The notes beneath the pieces were generated by a model. It saw only the letters and a program-made list of their open reading frames with translations, had not been told where the DNA came from and ran no database searches. Of a stretch of DNA of 64,000 nt, positions 58,485 to 64,000 are shown piece after piece. Source of the DNA: Allobosea sp. LC85 (GTDB lineage: Bacteria; Pseudomonadota; Alphaproteobacteria; Rhizobiales; Beijerinckiaceae); assembly GCF_000735605.1 (NCBI RefSeq), contig NZ_JPKG01000022.1, positions 29,818 to 93,817 of the forward strand, written 5' to 3'. Each line of letters starts with the position of its first letter. The stretch's first letter is position 1. The position numbers and the translations under genes are program-made.

Positions 58485-59206
58485 ACCGGCCGCTCATCAT
58501 CGCCCATCGCGGCCATTCCGCCCGCCACCCGGAGAATACGCTGGAGGCCTATCGCGCGGCGATCGCCGCCGGAGCCGATATCGTCGAGACCGATGCGCGC
58601 CTGACGGCGGACGGCGTCGTCATCGCCGCGCATGATCCGGATCTGGCGCGGCTCACAGGCAGCAACGCCGCCATCGCGGCAACGACGCACGCGGCCCTGG
58701 TCGCGATCGCGCGATCGGGCGGCATCCGGCTCGCGACCCTGGCCGAGGCGCTGGCGACGATCTGCCCGCATCGGCAGGCCCTGATCGACGTCAAGACGCA
58801 GGATCTGGCGATCATCGACGCGGTGATTGCGGTGATCGACGGGGCAGGGCTGCGCGAGCGGGTATGGATCGGCGTGCGCGACGTTGTGCAGGTCGCCCAT
58901 GCCAGGCTTCAGGCACCCGGCATTCGGGTGCTCGCCTTCCTGCCCGACACGGCGAACCCGGGTCACTTCGCAGCGGCGGGAGCGAGCGCCTTCCGCGTCT
59001 GGGAAGGCGCTCTCGACGGAACGGTCGCGACGGGGCTGCTCGGGCATGTGCCCGTCTGGGTCACGGCAGGAGGAACCGGCACCGGACGCCGCGTCGGCGA
59101 TGTCGATGCCGCTGGCCTTGCCGCCATCCTCGAAAAGTCGCCGCAGGCCGTGCTGCTCAACGACCCCGACCTGCTCGTCGGGGCACAGAACCGCGTGGCG
59201 TCGTGA
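58481..59206 (+). CDS. Glycerophosphodiester phosphodiesterase, copy 2
   Basis: A 241-residue cytoplasmic GDPD starting at GTG 58481. The active-site motifs are IIAHRGHSARHPENTLEAY and DIVETDARLTADGVVIAAHD (Glu, Asp and His), followed by ALIDVKTQ. It sits inside the importer operon, coupled on both sides: four bases shared with the ATPase gene and one with the permease gene. This placement suggests that the imported compound is a glycerophosphodiester that is split on entry. It differs clearly from copy 1 at 53156. Confidence 0.93.
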   Translation: MNRPLIIAHRGHSARHPENTLEAYRAAIAAGADIVETDARLTADGVVIAAHDPDLARLTGSNAAIAATTHAALVAIARSGGIRLATLAEALATICPHRQALIDVKTQDLAIIDAVIAVIDGAGLRERVWIGVRDVVQVAHARLQAPGIRVLAFLPDTANPGHFAAAGASAFRVWEGALDGTVATGLLGHVPVWVTAGGTGTGRRVGDVDAAGLAAILEKSPQAVLLNDPDLLVGAQNRVAS

Positions 59207-60136
59207 TGCCGGGCCGTCATTTCCTGACCAAGCTGGCGCGTGGCCTCCTCACGGTGTGGCTGATCGTGACGCTGACCTTCGTCGCGCTGAACCTGTCCGG
59301 TGACCCGATCGACGCGCTGGTCGGGGACCAGGCTTCCCCCGAGATCATCGCGCATTACCGCGAGAAGTTCGGGCTCGATCGACCACTCTGGCAGCAATAC
59401 GTCTCCTATCTCGCCGGCATCGCGCAGGGCGATTTCGGCCTCTCGCTCTCCGACCAGCGCCCGGCCGTGGAACTGATCGCAGGCGCGCTGCCCCATACGC
59501 TGCGGCTTGGACTGACGGCTTTTACGCTCGGCCTCGTTCTCGGTGTCGGCTTCGGCATCGTCGCGGCCCTGAACCGCAATCGGCCGGTGGACCGGCTGGT
59601 GATGAGCTTCGCCGTGCTCGGCTTCAGCCTGCCAAACTTCTTCCTCGGCATCCTGCTGATCCTGCTGTTCTCGCTGCATTGGCGGATGTTGCCGAGTTCA
59701 GGAGACGCGACGGCCCTGCACCTGATCCTGCCCGCCGTGACGCTGGGCACACATTTCGCGGGCACATTCGCGCGCTTCACCCGCTCGGCCATGCTCGAAG
59801 TCCTGAAAGCAATATGTCGTGGCCGCCCGCGCCAAGGGCGTGCCGAGCATGCGTCGCGTGCTCTGGCATGCGCTGCCGAACGCCGCGATTCCGATCGTCA
59901 CCATCATCGGGCTCAAGCTCGGCGATCTCGTCGCGGGCTCGATCATCGTGGAGACGGTGTTTGCGGTCCCTGGCGTCGGTCGGCTTCTGGTCAACGCCGT
60001 GACGTCGCGCGATTTCGCTCTGGTCCAGGCGATCCTGATCATGGTGTCGGTCACCATGATCCTCGCCAACCTCGCGGTCGACGCGATCTACACCCTGATC
60101 GATCCGCGCATGCGCGCCGCACGTTCGGAGACCTGA
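59206..60136 (+). pseudogene. ABC transporter permease (DppB type), frameshifted
   Basis: The first 602 bases encode a normal DppB permease: MPGRHFLTKLARGLLTVWLI, ALNLSGDPIDALVGDQAS, PSSGDATALHLILPAVTLG and SAMLEVLK. An extra A in the AAA at 59806-59808 then shifts the frame. The rest continues in another frame (VVAARAKGVPSMRRVLWHAL, GSIIVETVFAVPGVGRLL) to the stop at 60136. Removing one A restores a full permease of about 309 residues. It may be a recent inactivating mutation or a sequencing error. If real, the importer lacks one pore subunit. Confidence 0.88.
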
Positions 60137-60137
60137 G

Positions 60138-61019
60138 ATGGCGATGCAATGGTCGTTTCGTCGGGCTGACGACACTCCGGTGCGAGCGGAAGCACGCTAT
60201 CCCGTCCTCGTCGTCGCAGCCCTTGTCTTCCTGGCGCTGATCGTCGTCGTCTTTCTCTTCGCGGACTGGCTGGCGCCCTATGACTACCGCGCGCAATCGC
60301 TGCTCAAGCGCCTCAAGCCGCCCGTTTTCCTCGGTGGGACGACGGATCACCTGCTCGGCACCGACGAACTCGGCCGCGATGTGTTGAGCCGCCTGATCTA
60401 CGCCATCCGCTTCAGCGTGCTTGTCGCGCTTGGCGGCACTTTGATCGGCGCCCTGATCGGCACCGCGCTCGGCTTCATCGCGGCGCATTTCCGGGGTTTC
60501 GTCGAGGAAGCGATCATGATGCTGGCCGACGTCCAGGCTTCGCTGCCTTTCATGATGATCGCGCTCGCGCTGATCGCCATGTTCGGCGGCGGCTTCATGC
60601 TCTTCATCGCGATCATGGGGTTCTATGGCTGGGAGGTGTTTGCGCGGCTGACGCGGGGCGTGGTCATCGCCGCAAACACGCAGGGCTATGCGACGGCCGT
60701 GGTCGCACTCGGGGCTCCGGCGCGGCATGTCTATCTCCGGCACGTCCTGCCCAACATCCTGAGCGTGCTGATCGTTCAGTTCACGCTCAACTTTCCGCAG
60801 GTGATCCTGCTCGAGACCTCGCTCAGCTTTCTCGGCCTCGGCATCCGACCACCCCTGACCAGCCTTGGCCAGATGCTCGGGGCAGGGCGCGCCTATCTGA
60901 CCACGGCGTGGTGGATCGCGATCCTGCCCGGCATGGCGATCTTTCTGACGACCATGTCGATCTCGATCATCGGCGACTGGCTCCGCGACAGGCTCGACCC
61001 GACGCTGCAATCACGCTAA
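60138..61019 (+). CDS. ABC transporter permease (DppC type)
   Basis: A 293-residue permease, intact. It shows the DppC first helix (VLVVAALVFLALIVVVFLF), the conserved LLGTDELGRDVLSRLIYAIR, the EAA loop (ATAVVALGAPARHVYLRHVL), LLETSLSFLGLGIRPP and the end SIIGDWLRDRLDPTLQ. It starts one base after the stop of the DppB-type gene. It completes the importer operon that begins at 55028. Confidence 0.95.
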   Translation: MAMQWSFRRADDTPVRAEARYPVLVVAALVFLALIVVVFLFADWLAPYDYRAQSLLKRLKPPVFLGGTTDHLLGTDELGRDVLSRLIYAIRFSVLVALGGTLIGALIGTALGFIAAHFRGFVEEAIMMLADVQASLPFMMIALALIAMFGGGFMLFIAIMGFYGWEVFARLTRGVVIAANTQGYATAVVALGAPARHVYLRHVLPNILSVLIVQFTLNFPQVILLETSLSFLGLGIRPPLTSLGQMLGAGRAYLTTAWWIAILPGMAIFLTTMSISIIGDWLRDRLDPTLQSR

Positions 61020-61163
61020 GCGGACAAGAGGGGCGGCCGCTAGCGCTCGCCTTCCCCGACCGCTTGCCGCCAGCGTTCCGGCTCGTTGCGCCGCTGCCGA
61101 TATTTCAGTTGCGCCTGCACTGCGGACCCCGCCAAATGCGCGGATTCAGCGGGGGGAATCGCT

Positions 61164-62144
61164 GTGCGTGGCACGGGCAGCTGGCAGGTCGTTGCGCAGG
61201 CGGAGGAAGGCATCCCGGCAGGCGATCTGCCTGACGCCGTCTACGAGGCCTATTCGTTCTCCGACTGCAGCGACACGATATGGCCGGACTGGCCCCATCG
61301 CACGGCCAAGCGGCTGATTCAGGAGCCGGCCGACGTCGCGATCACGGCCGCGTTGGCCGAGATCGGCGAACTCGCCGGGGCGGACCGGGCCTGGATGTTC
61401 GAGTACGACACCGCGCTGCTGCGCTTCCGGAACACCCATGAATGGAGCAGGCAGGGCGTTCGATCCTTCGTCGAGGATCTGCAGAACACGCCCGTGACGA
61501 TGATTGCCTGGTTGCAGCAATTCCTGGTGTCGGGCAAGGCCGTGATGATCAACCGGGTCGCCGATCTGCCACGCCCGGCCCGGCAGCTCCAGGTCGAGAT
61601 GCTGCGCCAGGGCGATCGGAGCGTGCTCAGCGTGCCGGTCTTCCATGGTGGGCAGTTGCGCGCCTGCATCGGATTCGACGCGACGACCGCGATCCGGCGC
61701 TGGCCGCCTCCCGATATCAGGGCGCTGTTTCAATGCGCGGAGCTGATCGCGCTGGCGCGCTATGGATCCCATCGCAGCGAGCAGGCGTTTGCCGATCCGT
61801 CCAGGGCGTTTGCGCCGTTGATCCATCTGCGTCGGCAGGGGCAGATCATCGGCGTGGAGCCGCAGGCCATTCTCGGCGTCCGGTCGGCGCGCGACTATGC
61901 GAAGGTCTGGCTGAAGGACGGCTCGACGGTTCTCGACCTGCGCCCGCTCGCCCTCTGGACCGGGCTGCTGCCTTCGGCCTCCTTCCTGCGCGTCCACCGC
62001 ACCGCGATCGTCAACCTGCAGCATGTCAGCGGCCTCGACCGGCGCGACGGGGATGGCTGGAAGATTGCGCTCGGCCAGCTCGCTGACTCCTGGCCCGTCT
62101 CGCGCCCGTACCGGCAGGAATTGCGGCAGCGACTCGGGATTTGA
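61164..62144 (+). CDS. GAF-LytTR DNA-binding regulator
   Basis: A 326-residue one-component regulator starting at GTG 61164 after a G-rich Shine-Dalgarno. An N-terminal helical part leads into a GAF domain (about residues 55-205; DRAWMFEYDTALLRFRNTHE, VLSVPVFHGGQLRACIGFD). A C-terminal LytTR DNA-binding domain covers about 225-326 (RQGQIIGVEPQAILGV, YAKVWLKDGSTVLDLRPL, FLRVHRTAIVNLQHV). The GAF domain probably binds a small ligand or senses redox state; no phosphorylation domain is present. No cognate target is evident except possibly the downstream serine hydrolase gene. Confidence 0.88.
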   Translation: MRGTGSWQVVAQAEEGIPAGDLPDAVYEAYSFSDCSDTIWPDWPHRTAKRLIQEPADVAITAALAEIGELAGADRAWMFEYDTALLRFRNTHEWSRQGVRSFVEDLQNTPVTMIAWLQQFLVSGKAVMINRVADLPRPARQLQVEMLRQGDRSVLSVPVFHGGQLRACIGFDATTAIRRWPPPDIRALFQCAELIALARYGSHRSEQAFADPSRAFAPLIHLRRQGQIIGVEPQAILGVRSARDYAKVWLKDGSTVLDLRPLALWTGLLPSASFLRVHRTAIVNLQHVSGLDRRDGDGWKIALGQLADSWPVSRPYRQELRQRLGI

Positions 62145-62177
62145 GCGCCTGGTCGCTTTGGGCGAGCAGCCTCTTCC

Positions 62178-62206
62178 CGGTTTACCGATTTCTCACGATG
62201 AAACCG
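62178..62206. promoter_or_regulatory. Inverted repeat between the LytTR and AmpH-like genes
   Basis: CGGTTT (62178-62183) and AAACCG (62201-62206) are separated by 17 bases. A second small repeat AACCG-N6-CGGTT lies at 62227-62242. They could form the operator or promoter region of the AmpH-like gene. No LytTR direct-repeat consensus was recognised. Confidence 0.3.
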
Positions 62207-62301
62207 ATCGGCAGCGGCATTCATCGAACCGGCATGTCGGTTGGTCGAATTCCGCTTGCCTCCCGGTCAAGGTGCGAACCCGATAGGCGGCCGATCAACC
62301 T

Positions 62302-63528
62302 ATGTACGCTCCGCCCATGCCGTTTCGCCGCCACTGCACCGTCACCGCTCCGAACCCGAAACGCGTTCCGGTGCACAAGGCGGCAAGGTTCGCCGTCTGC
62401 TCCCTGTTGACCGTCCTGTTCTCTGCAGGCTGGCAGCGCCAGGCCATTGCCGAAGATCTGGCGTTGCAGGACGCGGCATCGATGGCTGGCGTCGCGATGT
62501 TCCTGAACGCACGCGCTCCCGGGCTGATCCTCGCCGTCGTCCGGGGCGAGGACGGTTTTATCGCAGGCTATGGCGAAACCGCGCCGGGCAGCGGCAAGGA
62601 GCCCGACGGCCAATCGATCGTCCGCGTCGGCTCGGTCTCAAAAGTCTTCGCGGCCGATGTGCTTGCCGCGATGGCCGCAACCGGGCAGCTCGCGCTCGAC
62701 GCTCCGCTCAGTCGCTACGCCCCGCCCGGCAAGGCGCCGCTGGCTTTCGATGATCGGCCGGTCACGCTGCTCGACCTTGCGACGCATTCGGCCGGATTGC
62801 CACGCGAAATGGCCGATCCAGCAACGTCGGCAGACGAGAAGAACCCGTTCGTAACCTTTAAGTCATCCTATTACTGGGACTGGATCTCGGGTCATCGCCC
62901 CGCCTACCGCCCAGGCACCACCGCGATCTACTCCAATTTCGGCTTCGGGCTGCTCGGCGATGCGCTCGGCAGGGCTGGCGGCAAGCCCTTTGCCGAACTG
63001 GTGCGCGAGCGCATTACCGCGCCGCTCGCCATGGCGGATACGGTCCTGCGTCTGTCGGAGGCACAGAAGCCCCGGCTGATGACCGGGCTCGATCCTTTCG
63101 GCAAACCCGATCCGAACTGGGAGGCGAGCGAGGTGATGCAGGCCAGCGCCGGCATCTACACAACCGCCGAGGACATGGTGAAATGGATGCGCTGGCATCT
63201 GGCTGACGACGCGACCGGGCGCCCGATGCGAACGCTCGCGCATGCACTCTGGCGGCCCCATGACGGGCTCGCGCGTCTCGTCGGCGTCGAGGCCACGGAT
63301 TCCGACGGGATGGGGCTGGGCTGGATTGTCAGCCCGGCGCGCGTACGCGTGCCGCTGCTGCTCGGCAAGAGCGGTGGCATCGGCGGCTTCATGAGCTATG
63401 TCGTGCTCTCGCCCAATCGCAGGCTCGGCATCTTCGTCGTCGCGAGCAAGGTCGACTTCGCCATGTTCGAGGGGCTGCGGACCGCCGTGCGCGAGCTCGC
63501 GGCGGAACTCGCGCCGGCGAGCCTGTAG
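62302..63528 (+). CDS. ampH: Serine hydrolase, AmpH-like D-Ala-D-Ala carboxypeptidase/endopeptidase
   Basis: A 408-residue class C beta-lactamase-fold hydrolase. A signal sequence is present after a basic N terminus (FAVCSLLTVLFSAGWQRQAI; export is likely). The catalytic triad motifs are SVSK in VRVGSVSKVFAADVL, YSN in AIYSNFGFGLLGDAL and KSG in LLLGKSGGIGGFM. The spacing and the DLATHSAGLPREM segment match AmpH, which trims peptidoglycan stem peptides in the periplasm. True resistance is not implied. It stands alone after the LytTR gene. Confidence 0.88.
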   Translation: MYAPPMPFRRHCTVTAPNPKRVPVHKAARFAVCSLLTVLFSAGWQRQAIAEDLALQDAASMAGVAMFLNARAPGLILAVVRGEDGFIAGYGETAPGSGKEPDGQSIVRVGSVSKVFAADVLAAMAATGQLALDAPLSRYAPPGKAPLAFDDRPVTLLDLATHSAGLPREMADPATSADEKNPFVTFKSSYYWDWISGHRPAYRPGTTAIYSNFGFGLLGDALGRAGGKPFAELVRERITAPLAMADTVLRLSEAQKPRLMTGLDPFGKPDPNWEASEVMQASAGIYTTAEDMVKWMRWHLADDATGRPMRTLAHALWRPHDGLARLVGVEATDSDGMGLGWIVSPARVRVPLLLGKSGGIGGFMSYVVLSPNRRLGIFVVASKVDFAMFEGLRTAVRELAAELAPASL

Positions 63529-63572
63529 CAAGGTCGGGCTTCGAAAGATTTCGTGAGCAGGGCTCGGGGTCA

Positions 63573-64000
63573 TTGAGGCACTGGACAGACGTGAATCTGG
63601 TAACCGCGGCGCGCGCGACGGATGCCGGCTTGCGTCCTGTCTACGCGTCGAACAGCTTCGCCTCATCGACGGCGATACTGCGCGCCTTGCTCGCCGTGGC
63701 TGGCCCGATCGCGCTGTGTGCGCCGCTCGTGCTGGCGCTGCCGGCCCGGGGACAAGTGAGCGGGAAGGGAGGGGCGGGTGGCGCGCATGGCGTCAGTCGT
63801 CCCACTTCTGGGCAGCGGGGAGTTTCAGCGGCGGCAGCGGCGGCGGTGGCGGCGGAGCCATCGGCCTCGATTTCTACGGGACATCGCTGACAGCGGGCCA
63901 GACGATCAGCCTGGTGGGCGGCAATGGCGGCGACGGCGGAACCGGAGGGCAGGGGGGTAACTCCTATAGGGATCCCTTCATTGGACACGGGGGCGCAGGC
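63573..64000 (+). CDS. Start of a glycine-rich secreted (autotransporter-like) protein, frame apparently broken
   Basis: The N-terminal part, in the frame of TTG 63573 or GTG 63591, has a long signal-type segment (TAILRALLAVAGPIALCAPL, then VLALPARG) followed by VSGKGGAGGAHG. From about 63800 the plausible coding frame changes by one base and continues open to the window end as a glycine-rich passenger (SGGSGGGGGGAIGLDFYGTS, TISLVGGNGGDGGTGG). This composition is typical of autotransporter passengers with a C-terminal beta-barrel. A one-base indel near 63800-63825 would join the two parts. The gene is cut by the window end. Confidence 0.5.

Overview
The window is GC-rich chromosomal DNA from an alphaproteobacterium, most likely Hyphomicrobiales (Rhizobiales) and perhaps Bosea-like. 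The evidence is the gene repertoire: a soluble NAD-dependent formate dehydrogenase FdsGBACD set, an HWE-family histidine kinase, sites matching the alphaproteobacterial EcfG stress sigma factor (GGAAC-N16/17-CGTT), several Ku and ligase genes, many ABC importers with overlapping start and stop codons, and dispersed palindromic repeats between genes. No rRNA, tRNA, CRISPR array or intact insertion sequence was seen. The genus is an inference from memory, not from a search.

Layout. 1-2.6 kb: end of a LacI regulator, a sugar-phosphate isomerase-like TIM barrel and a Gfo/Idh/MocA dehydrogenase (sugar or polyol catabolism). 2.7-6.2 kb: a VOC protein, a TetR regulator with a double operator, YciI and 3-methyladenine glycosylase I, and a left-handed beta-helix protein. 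6.2-9.8 kb: a membrane-stress locus on the minus strand (flotillin, YqiJ-like protein, PspA). Its PspA ORF carries an in-frame N-terminal extension that looks like the front half of a TnpB transposon nuclease. 9.8-19.9 kb: an RpiR regulator divergent from an operon of class III aminotransferase, MlrC-type M81 peptidase, Dpp-type ABC importer (with both ATPases fused) and nitrilase-family amidase. 20-28 kb: an AhpD-like protein, then fdsGBA-fdhD-fdsD on the minus strand under a LysR regulator with two matching palindromic boxes. 28-34 kb: an SDR enzyme, then an AT-rich promoter and 5-aminolevulinate synthase followed by a three-part DevCAB-like ABC exporter. 34-38 kb: a TauABC/SsuABC-like importer with a GntR regulator, divergent from a fumarylacetoacetate hydrolase-family enzyme.

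38-52 kb is a stress and DNA-repair block: an HWE kinase, two small envelope or stress proteins, LigD (PE-LIG-POL), topoisomerase IB, a UvrD-like helicase, a second ligase-domain protein whose catalytic lysine is replaced by glutamate, two divergent Ku genes, several small unknown ORFs and a diguanylate cyclase. EcfG-type promoters precede the odd ligase, one Ku gene and the small-protein pair, linking non-homologous end joining to the general stress response.

53-61 kb is an RpiR-controlled locus with two glycerophosphodiester phosphodiesterases and a Dpp-type ABC importer, whose first permease gene has a one-base frameshift. The window ends with a GAF-LytTR regulator, an AmpH-like serine hydrolase and the start of a glycine-rich secreted protein whose frame appears broken.
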